62,751 nucleotides of DNA, taken from the NCBI GenBank assembly GCA_003499525.1, contig DNTB01000049.1:1-62751 (forward strand), written 5' to 3'. The DNA comes from Flavobacteriales bacterium (lineage in GTDB: Bacteria; Bacteroidota; Bacteroidia; Flavobacteriales_G; Salibacteraceae). The position numbers and the translations under genes were made by a program. Below, in pieces: positions 1 to 7,839 of the stretch. The notes beneath the pieces were generated by a model. That model searched no databases and was not told the DNA's origin. It worked only from the letters and a program-made list of their open reading frames with translations. Every line of letters starts with the position of its first letter. Position 1 is the stretch's first letter.

Positions 1-186
1 TTACGTTTGGGAACTAATCCGTCAATCCGTTTATGGAAAATGTGAAAAGTTTGCACGGTGTTTACCCTTTTGAATTCTGTAGGAGCATACAAACAGCTTC
101 ACAATCAGAAACAGGTTGCAATGAGTACTCAGGAGGAGTTACACATCTTCCGGAAACCTTCCCGGGTGACAGGGCACTCAGGCTCC

Positions 187-531
187 CTACCGCTTCACCA
201 CCCTCTTTTGCTCGATGCTGCCATCGCTACGCAGGATGCGGATGAGATAAACCCCCGGCGCCACATTCCAATGAATATCATGGCGACCATTTTTGGGGAA
301 TGATTTGGTCATCAAAAGCTTGCCGTCCATGTTCAGGACATCTACGCGGTAGGTGTACCCCACGTCGGGAAGCTCAAGGGTAATGTAATCATCTGCCGTA
401 ATATCCATAGAAACAGGAATCATTCGTGATTGAAACACCTTTTTTGATTCCACTACCATACCCGTGAGTTCGGTAATTTGAATCGAGGTGTTCCCAAATG
501 TAGCAACGAGATCTATAAAGAATTTTCCCCG
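187..531 (-). pseudogene. Remnant of a T9SS C-terminal sorting domain
   Basis: The minus-strand frame reads like the tail of a type IX secretion substrate: GKFFIDL, then TSIQITELTG, and a final segment with GVYLIRI and a basic end (VVKR). Those are the strand motifs of the Por-secretion tail, which normally sits behind hundreds of residues of passenger. Here an in-frame TGA lies just before it (positions 534 to 532) and no passenger follows upstream. An ATG at 459 could give 90 aa, but it falls inside the domain and there is no signal peptide. The middle (ADDYITLELPDVGYTYRVDV) looks like two tails spliced together. I read it as a gene remnant; a frameshifted end of a larger gene is the alternative. 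Confidence 0.6.
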
Positions 532-631
532 TCACGAATCAGCATCACATGCTGAAGTACTGAAGGAAGCAGACGTGCTTTGCAACACGGTCAGGTTGAT
601 GGTTATGAGGCTACCACTATTAAGTTCAGTT

Positions 632-934
632 TTATCTTATTCTTTTTCTAATGTCCATTCGCTCGTGAAGTATTCTAACGATCTCAACAACACCATCACT
701 GGCCTTACGGTAAAATATCAAATGCGATTTTACCTTCGACACTCGATAATTCTTTCTTGTCATTTCCGCTGACTTTCCGGTCATGAAATGATTGGAAACA
801 AACCTGATCTCTGCCATTATTAGCTCATAGTACCTATCAGCCTGTTCTCTGGACCAGTTATTAAGGGTATAAGCCCAAATGCTATTTAGATCTTTAATCG
901 CCTGTTGGCTTATGCGGTATTGTTTCTTGCTCAT
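632..934 (-). CDS. ParE/RelE-family toxin
   Basis: 100 aa, the usual size of a ParE-type toxin. It opens with the family pattern 'YRISQQAIKDLNSIWAYT' (a basic strand, then an acidic helix) and carries LIFYRKASDGVVEIVRILHERMD near the C-terminus, which is the ParE core strand plus the H-R/MD ending. ParE toxins poison DNA gyrase; RelE relatives cleave mRNA, and the sequence alone favours ParE because of the ParD-like partner. The ATG overlaps the antitoxin stop as ATGA (934 to 931), so translation is coupled. It seems intact. Confidence 0.85.
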   Translation of the reverse strand: MSKKQYRISQQAIKDLNSIWAYTLNNWSREQADRYYELIMAEIRFVSNHFMTGKSAEMTRKNYRVSKVKSHLIFYRKASDGVVEIVRILHERMDIRKRIR

Positions 935-1173
935 AAGTTACGAGCATGCAACTTTTTCAGGTTCTCATTTGGATCAAAATCCTCTATAAATCCGCTTTGT
1001 TCTCCAATTTCAAGAGCTTTTATCAATTCAATTTCTTTCTTCTCCTCACGCTCTAAAAGCCTTAAGGCAGAGCGAATTACTTCACTTACTGAACTATATC
1101 TACCTGATTTTATCTCTTCTTTTATAAACTCTTCAAAATGATTTCCTATAAGTATTGACGTGTTTTTGCTCAT
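931..1173 (-). CDS. ParD-family antitoxin (ribbon-helix-helix)
   Basis: 80 aa from the ATG at 1173 to 1171. The N-terminal part (NTSILIGNHFEEFIKEEIKSG, then RYSSVSEVIRSALRLLE) is the CopG/Arc-type ribbon-helix-helix DNA-binding fold typical of ParD; the C-terminal acidic tail would wrap the toxin. An upstream extension of the frame to 1320 exists, but it runs through the remnant of another toxin gene and is not credible as coding for this protein. The product should repress its own operon by binding the palindrome at 1194-1208, 20 bp ahead of the ATG, and neutralise the ParE-like protein encoded next. Confidence 0.85.
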   Translation of the reverse strand: MSKNTSILIGNHFEEFIKEEIKSGRYSSVSEVIRSALRLLEREEKKEIELIKALEIGEQSGFIEDFDPNENLKKLHARNL

Positions 1174-1193
1174 TTGAATGCTTTTTGCAAATA

Positions 1194-1208
1194 TACCAAG
1201 TCTTGGTA
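1194..1208. promoter_or_regulatory. Palindromic operator candidate of the ParD/ParE operon
   Basis: TACCAAGTCTTGGTA is a perfect inverted repeat with 7-bp arms and a one-base centre, 20 bp upstream of the antitoxin ATG. Ribbon-helix-helix antitoxins bind short palindromes at this position. A 12-bp direct copy of its left part with flank (tataccaagtct) recurs at 1719-1730 ahead of the decayed second module. Confidence 0.55.
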
Positions 1209-1214
1209 ACTGAG

Positions 1215-1432
1215 GCCACTTGAACACGACGCCCTCCTCTCTACACCCCAGACACCTGATCAAGGCGCAGCTTGCAACGGAGGCTGCAGTACATGCAGCT
1301 TTTTCAAAAGTGTCCAACAAAACAAGAAAGGATTCAACCTCTCTATCCGAAACTCATTGTTCAAATAGACTTTTATCGCTTGCGCATTTGCTCTGGCGGT
1401 TTCTTTGTATTGAAGGTTATTGACCTTATTGT
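1215..1432 (-). pseudogene. Decayed RelE/ParE-like toxin
   Basis: Downstream of the broken antitoxin, the minus strand encodes toxin-like pieces in two frames. The first (1440 down to about 1350) reads LQYKETARANAQAIKVYLNNEF, a typical toxin N-terminus (substrate-binding strand and helix). The continuation is in another frame, EVESFLVLLDTFEKA, which matches the second helix of such toxins, after which similarity is lost. No single frame gives a full-length protein. This supports an inactivated toxin; the exact frameshift point is approximate. Confidence 0.5.
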
Positions 1433-1669
1433 TTAGGCACCTTTTAAACTGTTCCAAAATTCATTGGATGAAACTGTCCTTCCTTCACCTATGTCCGTAA
1501 GGCCATTAAGAATAATCGCTTTATGTTCATCAATGGTCATATCCCATCAATGTTCTTCGGTTTGATATTCTTTGACTCCCTGGAGAAAGGTTAACATCTC
1601 TGTACCGGATAGTTGATTTATCCAGGTAATTAAATTAAGCTTAATACTATTTATTTCAGCTGTTGACAT
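1433..1669 (-). pseudogene. Antitoxin gene with in-frame stop
   Basis: From the ATG at 1669 the frame reads MSTAEINSIKLNLITWINQL, then 20 more residues to a TGA at 1549 to 1547. In the same frame it resumes with WDMTIDEHKAIILNGLTDIG and ends EFWNSLKGA before TAA at 1433. Helical N-terminus plus a C-terminal 'E-G-x-x-x-S-x-E-F-W' segment is the layout of small Bacteroidota addiction antitoxins that precede ParE/RelE-like toxins. Read through the stop it would be 77 coded residues. One stop in an otherwise open frame points to recent inactivation, or a sequencing error. Confidence 0.6.
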
Positions 1670-2031
1670 ATTGGTCCGAAATACAAAATGCATGATCTAC
1701 ATCGGTTGTAAATGGGTCTATACCAAGTCTACTCATACCACGTAGGCTAGAATGGTTTTCATCTTTACTTTTTCGGATGGACAAAAATAGTGTTTGAAAT
1801 CGTTTCTGCTTATGTGCCGCTGAATGCCTGAGGGCTTTGTGCTCGATCGATGTTGCCGGGCTTCGCAGAGGAAGGGCTGTGGCATCTGATTTTTGATATC
1901 ATCGCAGCTGAGCATGGACATGAAGTTTTGTTTCCTGAAATTAAACTGTTGGTTTAATGCTGAGGTTGGATGAAACCCCTTTCAGACAGGCTTCTATTTC
2001 TGCTTCATGGAAGCGGGCTTTCTAAAAATTG
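1670..2031. other. Non-coding or degenerate spacer
   Basis: About 360 bp between the decayed antitoxin and the end of the pigment operon. It contains the second copy of tataccaagtct (1719-1730). Short frames occur on both strands (for example a 62-codon minus frame at 1733-1921 and a plus frame ending near 1955), but neither shows a recognisable domain. I see no RNA gene. A transcription terminator for the long minus-strand pigment operon should lie here, but no convincing hairpin with a T-tract was found. Confidence 0.4.
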
Positions 2032-3204
2032 TTAGACAGAGAGCTTGTTTTTTATTAGAACAATAAGAAAAGTAAGTAACGTTCCCATAGATCCCACGAT
2101 AAGAGCCAGCAAAAGGGCACCAACAGTATACTGAGCTATTTGTGTATAAACGAGTTCCCAGGTAATGTCATCCACCATTATGTTCTCATCTGGGTTTGAG
2201 AGAACAAACCCGCCAATTTTATAGCTTCCATACAAAATAAAAGGGATCATAGGTGGAACGCTGATATTGGAAAACAGTAAGACGAGAATTCTATTCAGTT
2301 TAAATATGCTCGCAATACCAAATGCCGCCAACATTTGATAGCCCCATATGGGGGCAATCCCAAAGAACAAACCCACACCTATGGAAAGCGAGAGTTTTAC
2401 AGGGTCAGATTCTCCTCTTCGCCACTCGTTGAGGAAGGTTTTTTTGAGTCGGTCCACCGATGATTTACTAAGCCACATTTTTGGACGTTGGTAGAGAAGC
2501 CCGATGGGAACAAGGAAGGTATTTAATAAGCTGACGCGCATAAAATCCTGAAATGGCCTGAAATGACTAACTCTGTTTTCAGGATATTCTACCGCTATGG
2601 GGACCTCTAAAATAGGAACCCCTTGCCATGCTAACCGCACCATGATCTCTATTTCAAACTCAAAGCGATTGGTATACCAGGTAATGCGATGAATCGGTTC
2701 TAACGGATAGGCACGGAAGCCTGTTTGTGTGTCACTTAGTTTGTAGCCCGTGGCTACCTGAACCCAGAAATTGGAAAAACTCCTGCCGAAGGAACTTCTT
2801 CTAGGAACATCCTTTCGTTTCATATTTCGTGATCCCAGAATTAAGACTTCATTATTCTCTTTGAGTAAAGTGTTGAATTGTGCTAGATCAGCAGGATCAT
2901 GTTGGCCATCGGTGTCGAGGGTTATTGCAGTTTTATATCCCTTTCGGTAAGCCTGCTCAAATCCATATCGCAGAGCCATACCTTTTCCTTTGTTTTTGTC
3001 GAATGTGTAAGTTTTGACGTTTCTGTATGCGCTGAGAATAGTCCCGGTATGATCTGTTGAACCATCATTAATAGCAATAATGTCAAGGTCTTGTTTTTCC
3101 AATTCCATGAGGATATCAGCGAGGGTACCAGCATTGTTATAGGTTGGCAAGAGTATCACCCAATCTCTCAGTTCACTATTTTTTACAGGGTTCGTACCGG
3201 GCAT
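2032..3204 (-). CDS. GT2 glycosyltransferase with C-terminal DUF2062 membrane domain
   Basis: 390 aa from ATG 3204. Residues about 12-220 form a dolichol-phosphate-mannose-synthase-like GT2 domain: LLPTYNNAGTL, AINDGSTDHT, the DxD-type LDTDGQHDP, and TGFRAYP. The C-terminal third is DUF2062 with several hydrophobic segments (GLFFGIAPIWGYQMLA, SVPPMIPFILYGSYK), anchoring it in the inner membrane. Such fusions are regular members of aryl-polyene/flexirubin loci, where they probably modify the lipid or sugar part of the pigment; the acceptor is not known from sequence. It is the last gene of the minus-strand operon and overlaps the preceding dehydratase gene by 29 nt. A longer frame to 3276 would overlap that gene more and adds nothing conserved. 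Confidence 0.88.
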   Translation of the reverse strand: MPGTNPVKNSELRDWVILLPTYNNAGTLADILMELEKQDLDIIAINDGSTDHTGTILSAYRNVKTYTFDKNKGKGMALRYGFEQAYRKGYKTAITLDTDGQHDPADLAQFNTLLKENNEVLILGSRNMKRKDVPRRSSFGRSFSNFWVQVATGYKLSDTQTGFRAYPLEPIHRITWYTNRFEFEIEIMVRLAWQGVPILEVPIAVEYPENRVSHFRPFQDFMRVSLLNTFLVPIGLLYQRPKMWLSKSSVDRLKKTFLNEWRRGESDPVKLSLSIGVGLFFGIAPIWGYQMLAAFGIASIFKLNRILVLLFSNISVPPMIPFILYGSYKIGGFVLSNPDENIMVDDITWELVYTQIAQYTVGALLLALIVGSMGTLLTFLIVLIKNKLSV

Positions 3205-3562
3205 CAGATTTGAAAAAAATAGAATTCTCTTTAACGATTTTAGATTTAATTCTATAGATATCTTCTGTGGGTTCAATGGTCAGCTCAAGAGAGAATGTTC
3301 TGTCGCTCAGGGGATTAATTACTTTCAAAAATTTGAAATTCAATCCCTCGACCATTTGTAGGGGGAGTAAAAGGGCCATTTCTGCAGCATGTTGAACAAG
3401 ATAGATCATGGTAGCTCCGGGCAGGATAGGAACTTCGGGAAAATGACCTGTTAAAAGGTCTGCATCAGGATTCACGAGAAAAGTGAAGCTCCATTGATTT
3501 CCGTCTTTTTGGATCGAATCAGTATCAATGGAAATGATATTATTAAAATCTCGTTCATTCAT
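3176..3562 (-). CDS. Hotdog 3-hydroxyacyl-ACP dehydratase-like protein (ApeI type)
   Basis: 128 aa from ATG 3562, which overlaps the stop of the LolA-like gene by 8 nt. It has the FabZ signature TGHFPEVPILPG, so the catalytic-type His is present. Where FabZ has its acidic catalytic residue (P-G-x-x-x-x-E), this protein has Tyr (PGATMIYLVQ). Aryl-polyene clusters are known to carry two different dehydratase-like hotdog proteins, ApeI-type and ApeP-type; this one fits the former and the protein at 9346-9783 the latter. Expected role: removal of water from the beta-hydroxyacyl intermediate on ACP during polyene extension. The substitution suggests it needs a partner for a full active site. Confidence 0.8.
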   Translation of the reverse strand: MNERDFNNIISIDTDSIQKDGNQWSFTFLVNPDADLLTGHFPEVPILPGATMIYLVQHAAEMALLLPLQMVEGLNFKFLKVINPLSDRTFSLELTIEPTEDIYRIKSKIVKENSIFFKSDARYEPCKK

Positions 3563-4181
3563 CGGGAATCGCGAATAGACTGTTTTCGAGGTGATTGATT
3601 TGATGTTCTGTAAACACAATTTTGATCTGTTGCTCCGAACGGTCTATGAACCTCAGTTGCATCAGAAAAGCGCTTTCACGGTCAAATGTAAGTTCTATTT
3701 CGCGAATAAGTTTTTTCATTTTTCCTTTTGGATCAGTAATTCTGTAATGTATTAAATCACCCTGTTTCCATACCTCTGCCGAATGATAGCTCTCGCGAAT
3801 AAATGTACCGTTGACCACATTTGTGATGAGGTTCTGAAATTGCCTGAAGGTGCCCGAAATAGGTCTTTTTGATGCAGTCACATCAGCCCGATATTCATAC
3901 ATAGAATCTTGGTTCAGTATAAGGATATGAGCAACAGGCTTTTGTTGTTCCCATCGAATGTTTCGGTCTTTCTTGAAGTACAGCATTCCGGAGGATAGCA
4001 GATCATCTTCGAGAATAGGAGATTTTTTGGTCTGGGCAAATCTCGCCTGGAAAGAAACTAAGAATTGATTTTGAGACCGTAGTTTTTCAAGAAAAGCATC
4101 ATTTTGAGCGTAAGATGAAACCGTTGGTGATGTAATCGCCAGGATCAAGAGGGGCCACAAGAAAAGTTTTCTAGATTGCAT
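3555..4181 (-). CDS. LolA-like periplasmic lipoprotein/lipid carrier
   Basis: 208 aa from ATG 4181 (MQSRKLFLWPLLILAIT followed by SSYAQ), a clean signal peptide. The mature part has the LolA fold pattern: a helix ending in FQARFAQTKK, then a strand-rich stretch with GMLYFKKDRNIRWEQQKP and repeated beta segments. LolA moves lipoproteins across the periplasm; LolA-like proteins in aryl-polyene loci are thought to carry the pigment lipid to the outer membrane after an MMPL exporter releases it. That fits the MMPL fusion at 14557. It overlaps the deacetylase stop by 11 nt. Confidence 0.85.
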   Translation of the reverse strand: MQSRKLFLWPLLILAITSPTVSSYAQNDAFLEKLRSQNQFLVSFQARFAQTKKSPILEDDLLSSGMLYFKKDRNIRWEQQKPVAHILILNQDSMYEYRADVTASKRPISGTFRQFQNLITNVVNGTFIRESYHSAEVWKQGDLIHYRITDPKGKMKKLIREIELTFDRESAFLMQLRFIDRSEQQIKIVFTEHQINHLENSLFAIPDE

Positions 4182-4911
4182 GGTCAGGAAATAATCCAAA
4201 TTTCAAGCCCTTATCATGAATTCCGTCAATAATATCAGGCAAAGCTTCTGCGGTAGTGCTCAATCGGTCGTGGAGCAGAATGATGCTTCCGGAGTGAGCT
4301 TTTTTTACCACTCGGCTAACCAGTCTTTTTTTTGATTTCGCCAGCGTATCAAAAGAACGAACAGACCATCCAATGATATTCAACTCCAGTTCTTTGCAAA
4401 CCTTTGCAATGATAGGATTGGTGACGCCAAAAGGAGGTCGAAATAATGTGGCATCATACCCGGTTATGGAGGCGATAATGTCCTGACATGTTTTTATCTC
4501 ATACATGACATAGGATTTTGATCTAAACCCTATGAATTCATCATGGTTTTGGGTATGTCCACCGATCAGGTGACCTTCAGAAAGTATCTGATCGACAATT
4601 TCCGGATTTTGTAGTGCCTTCTTACCAATTAAAAAGAAAACTGCATTTACATCTTTATCCTTCAAGATACTCAGGATTTTTGGCGTATTTATGGGGTCTG
4701 GCCCATCATCGAAGGTAATCACCACTTTTCTGGAAGGATTGACATGAAGTGCTTTCAAATAAAAATTCAATCTTGGAATCAATGAACCGACTGCCAGAAT
4801 GACTGCATAAAGTAGGGTGAGTAAAAAAATACTTTTTGGTTCTAAATAGTCAGAGATGGCCAGGGCAATAGCGCTGGCTATATAAAACACCACTGTTATT
4901 TTAAAACCCAT
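4171..4911 (-). CDS. NodB-type polysaccharide deacetylase-like membrane protein
   Basis: 246 aa. Two N-terminal hydrophobic segments (about residues 4-20 and 28-45) are followed by a complete NodB homology domain: TFDDGPDP (catalytic base and metal Asp, near residue 68), GGHTQNHDE (metal His residues), FRPPFG, a conserved W in GWSVRSFD, and LLHD. All catalytic landmarks appear intact, so it should be an active metal-dependent N- or O-deacetylase at the membrane. Its substrate in a pigment locus is unclear: a sugar head group or an acyl intermediate are possible. It overlaps both neighbours by about 11 nt, which places it firmly inside the operon. Confidence 0.87.
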   Translation of the reverse strand: MGFKITVVFYIASAIALAISDYLEPKSIFLLTLLYAVILAVGSLIPRLNFYLKALHVNPSRKVVITFDDGPDPINTPKILSILKDKDVNAVFFLIGKKALQNPEIVDQILSEGHLIGGHTQNHDEFIGFRSKSYVMYEIKTCQDIIASITGYDATLFRPPFGVTNPIIAKVCKELELNIIGWSVRSFDTLAKSKKRLVSRVVKKAHSGSIILLHDRLSTTAEALPDIIDGIHDKGLKFGLFPDHAI

Positions 4912-5821
4912 GACTCGAGGTTAGAATAAGACCGACTCCATCAACATCCAGATTAACATTGAGAACCCGGCTTTTAGGAAATATTTTATGATATCTGTGT
5001 GCGAAATGCAAGCCCAGGGCTCCTGAAGAAAAACTCAATCCCACAACGGGGTCTATTTCCATTCCCGAAATTGAAAGATTGCGTTTTAGGGGATTTCGTA
5101 TTATGATTTGGCTCAATACACTTGTTGAACATCCATTTCTAATCAAAAAAAGTTCTATAGCCTGTTCAACAGGCATATTTTGATAGACATCTACATCATC
5201 AATTCGAACGTTATTATTGACCGAAGCAGATGGTGTCAGAGCATATGCAGACGCGTGAAAAGTTATCTGACCCGCCATTTTCTCGGACCATCCGTATTTC
5301 TTAGCTATTTCGGAAAGGATCGGGATGTCTTCATCAACCGACCCGACAAGAGCAATTTCATCGTCTGTGTTTAATGAAATGGAGGCATCTATTAGAGCGA
5401 ACTCAAAAGACAGTCCTTGTTGAAGGTGAGTCATATTGTATCCATCGTTCTGTAACCATTGTGCAACTATTCCTGAGATGGTGTTATGCCCTCCCTGGAT
5501 AAATGGAGTTGGGGAAATCAAGGAGTTGTTAGATCGTGAAATAGAGGTTAGGAAGGTTTGAGTATCAACAAGGGCTCCCAGTCCAGATGCCATTATGATG
5601 GAACTAACTCGTTGTTTATCAATGGATTTGCAGCACTCATGTAGGCAATACAAGGCAATTTTCGCACCAGTGCTTAGTCTTCTTAAATTGATTCGGTCAA
5701 TTACTGGCATTTTGACTTCCGGAGGAGAAATAGAGTAAGGTTTACCCGAAAGCCAGTTGTCAAGTTCCTGATCCTTTAAAGGACAAACGGTACTGGAGTC
5801 AATGATGAATAATTTACGCAT
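4901..5821 (-). CDS. Beta-ketoacyl-synthase-like protein without active cysteine
   Basis: 306 aa, shorter than a normal KS (about 400). The N-terminal half follows the thiolase-like KS pattern (IIMASGLGALVDTQTFLTSI, SPTPFIQGGHNTISGIVAQWL), but where the nucleophile elbow should be the sequence is THLQQGLSFEFA, with no Cys. The C-terminus keeps GLSFSSGALGLHFA and a last strand GVGLILTSS. This resembles the non-catalytic KS-like subunits of aryl-polyene clusters, which partner a catalytic KS much as chain-length factors do in type II PKS. The likely partner is the KS whose stop overlaps its start by 8 nt. Confidence 0.75.
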   Translation of the reverse strand: MRKLFIIDSSTVCPLKDQELDNWLSGKPYSISPPEVKMPVIDRINLRRLSTGAKIALYCLHECCKSIDKQRVSSIIMASGLGALVDTQTFLTSISRSNNSLISPTPFIQGGHNTISGIVAQWLQNDGYNMTHLQQGLSFEFALIDASISLNTDDEIALVGSVDEDIPILSEIAKKYGWSEKMAGQITFHASAYALTPSASVNNNVRIDDVDVYQNMPVEQAIELFLIRNGCSTSVLSQIIIRNPLKRNLSISGMEIDPVVGLSFSSGALGLHFAHRYHKIFPKSRVLNVNLDVDGVGLILTSSHGF

Positions 5822-7004
5822 GCTTCTTAAAGATTAAGCTCGTACAATTTCCACCAAACCCAAAGGAATTGCTCATGACTGTATTGACCAGAACATCCTT
5901 TTTTGTTTCTCCTATTGGATGCATAAAACCGTTGTCTAATAGCGATTCATCTGAAAGGTTGGCGGGCATAAAACCTTCCTGAATAGAAATGACACTAACA
6001 ACGGCTTCTAACGCACCTGCAGCTCCCAATGTATGACCGGTAAAACCCTTGGTTGAGCTGAACGGGATTTCAATACCACTTAACAACCTTTGCAAAGCGT
6101 TCAATTCACTTTGATCGTTGTTCACCGTTCCAGTACCATGCGCATTGATATAGTCAAGATCTGAAGGATCTGTATTGGAGTCTTTTAGAGCACCTTTCAT
6201 TGCTTTTAATGCTCCTCTCCCGTCGGGAGAACTCGCGGTAGCATGGTAGTGGTCATTGGCATTCCATCCGCCTGTGAGTTCCGCAAGAATGGTATTGTTA
6301 GACTTTTTAATGCTCGACTCATTTTCCAGAAGTAGATAGGCAGCGCCTTCACCCAGATTAAGTCCGTTTCTGTTGGTGCTAAAGGGCTTGCAGCGTTCTT
6401 CATCATAGATCATTAGGGATTTGAACCCAGACACAGTTAAAGCTAAGAGAGCATCGGATCCTCCCACTAGTGCCCGGTCTATTCTTCCACTCCTTATGTA
6501 CTTCATGCCGAGAAGGATACTATTTGCCGCTGAAGAGCATGCGGTAGAAAGCGTATCTTCATATATAGGAGTGCAAACAGAGTTCGCCACAAAAAAACTC
6601 ATCTTTCCTAGGTCATGCAGCCGTGTCTTCAGAAATCCAGATAAGTCGGATTGGGTGATATACGACTTAAAGAACTGTTCGGTAAGATCCATGCCTCCTG
6701 TTGTGGTGCCATTAAAGAAACCGAGGTCGCGACCCGTGAGATGATCATTCTTTAAAGCCTCTCGAGCTGCTTTTATGGCCAGTAAAGCTGTGCGGGGAAT
6801 ATTCCCGTCACCAGGGATACGGAGTTCTGAAAGGAGTTCATCGTTTTCCAAGGGCACAATACCGGCCATGATGGGGTGGCTTGATAATCCTTCGTTTTCC
6901 ACAAGACGAATACCGCTGGTGCCTTGCCACAATGATTGAAATGTATCTGTGACATCATTTCCAATGGCTGAAACCATACCCGTACCCGTAATGAAAACCC
7001 TCAT
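5814..7004 (-). CDS. Beta-ketoacyl-ACP synthase (catalytic)
   Basis: 396 aa, a full-length FabF-type KS. The nucleophile lies in STACSS (C156), the two catalytic His residues in NAHGTGT and GHTLGAAG, and the C-terminal loop is SNSFGFGGNC. It should catalyse decarboxylative condensation of malonyl-ACP with the growing aryl-polyene chain. The start overlaps the stop of the ACP gene by one nucleotide (TAATG), so ACP and KS are translationally linked. It is followed by a KS-like protein lacking Cys, suggesting a catalytic/non-catalytic heterodimer. Confidence 0.92.
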   Translation of the reverse strand: MRVFITGTGMVSAIGNDVTDTFQSLWQGTSGIRLVENEGLSSHPIMAGIVPLENDELLSELRIPGDGNIPRTALLAIKAAREALKNDHLTGRDLGFFNGTTTGGMDLTEQFFKSYITQSDLSGFLKTRLHDLGKMSFFVANSVCTPIYEDTLSTACSSAANSILLGMKYIRSGRIDRALVGGSDALLALTVSGFKSLMIYDEERCKPFSTNRNGLNLGEGAAYLLLENESSIKKSNNTILAELTGGWNANDHYHATASSPDGRGALKAMKGALKDSNTDPSDLDYINAHGTGTVNNDQSELNALQRLLSGIEIPFSSTKGFTGHTLGAAGALEAVVSVISIQEGFMPANLSDESLLDNGFMHPIGETKKDVLVNTVMSNSFGFGGNCTSLIFKKHA

Positions 7005-7255
7005 TAAGACTGTTGACCTTCGATGTATGTTGCCAAAGAGTCTATCGATTGAAAGATTTGTTTTCCGTCTTCAGCGTTCGTAATAGTTATTTGATAGTGA
7101 TTATCCAGGAGTACAATCAACTCTAAAGCATCTATTGAATCCAGACCGAGCCCTGATCCGAATAGAGGCATATCGTTTTCTATGTCTTCGGGTCGAAAAT
7201 CAACGAGGTTTAGCTGCTCGATGATCTGATGCTTAAGCTGTTCTCTCAGTTCCAT
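7004..7255 (-). CDS. Acyl carrier protein
   Basis: 83 aa from ATG 7255, with the phosphopantetheine site in LGLDSIDALEL (S40). Acidic, helical and of normal ACP length. A TTG 33 nt further upstream (7288) would extend it by 11 residues and overlap the preceding gene; the internal ATG gives the usual ACP N-terminus. It would carry the starter or extender chains and be activated by the AcpS encoded at 21810. Two distinct ACPs in one locus is usual for aryl-polyene systems, where one may be dedicated to the starter. Confidence 0.9.
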   Translation of the reverse strand: MELREQLKHQIIEQLNLVDFRPEDIENDMPLFGSGLGLDSIDALELIVLLDNHYQITITNAEDGKQIFQSIDSLATYIEGQQS

Positions 7256-7275
7256 TCCATTCGAGATTTTTGCGG

Positions 7276-7839
7276 TTAAGGTTGACAAAATTTATCAAGA
7301 ATTATTAATTGCAGGGCCATTTCATTTTGGTAATATTCAACCCACCCTCCAATCACGTGATCCACTGCATTATTTTCTATCCATGATTGTGCCATGTCCA
7401 GCCATTCCGATCTATCGAATTTATTATCGATCATGAAAAGGTTTTCTCCATTCCAACCGAAGTAGATGCATAGTTCACCGATTAATATATTGGGTAAAGT
7501 ATAAACAAATACGGACGGGCTCGGAGCCGTATTCTTTGTATCAATGAGTTTTTGGTGGTGCATATCAGACTCCAGGCTTCCCCATGAATTGATAAATAGT
7601 AAACCGACACGTTCTTTATTCCAAGCGCGGAATATACCCCGGTTATCGAGGATTGAAGCACCGGCAAAAGCTAATTGGCTCAGCGCGTCCATCTTGTAAA
7701 ATTTGGGATAAGTGTTGCTTTCCTCCTTGTAGATATTCCTTAGAATTTCCCGATTCTCAATTTCATGGTTCTTTCGAATTATAATGGAATCCAGTATTAC
7801 GTGTGGCTTGGAAATAAGGAGTTCATTGCAGGGTTTCAC
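7276..7839 (-). CDS. Short KS-like protein of unknown function
   Basis: 187 aa, starting at GTG 7839 in a GTGA overlap with the stop of the preceding KS gene. It has no complete known domain. The middle (GLLFINSWGSLESDMHHQKLI, then SPSVFVYTLPNILIGELCIYFGW) looks like the N-terminal half of a thiolase-fold KS, but it stops before any His-containing half, and the place for the Cys reads NLFMIDNKF. It is probably a degenerate KS subunit. The position between a catalytic KS and an ACP supports a structural or docking role. I cannot name a reaction. Confidence 0.6.
   Translation of the reverse strand: MKPCNELLISKPHVILDSIIIRKNHEIENREILRNIYKEESNTYPKFYKMDALSQLAFAGASILDNRGIFRAWNKERVGLLFINSWGSLESDMHHQKLIDTKNTAPSPSVFVYTLPNILIGELCIYFGWNGENLFMIDNKFDRSEWLDMAQSWIENNAVDHVIGGWVEYYQNEMALQLIILDKFCQP

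Noticed and set aside
931..1320. 129-aa antitoxin reading from the far upstream start
   Set aside because: The first 49 codons run through the palindromic operator and the decayed toxin; the ribbon-helix-helix protein begins at ATG 1173.
1733..1921. 62-codon minus-strand frame
   Set aside because: No domain, no context, low-complexity polar composition; probably chance.
2032..3276. 414-aa form of the GT2-DUF2062 protein
   Set aside because: The extra 24 residues lie within the upstream dehydratase gene and have no GT2 motif; ATG 3204 is preferred.
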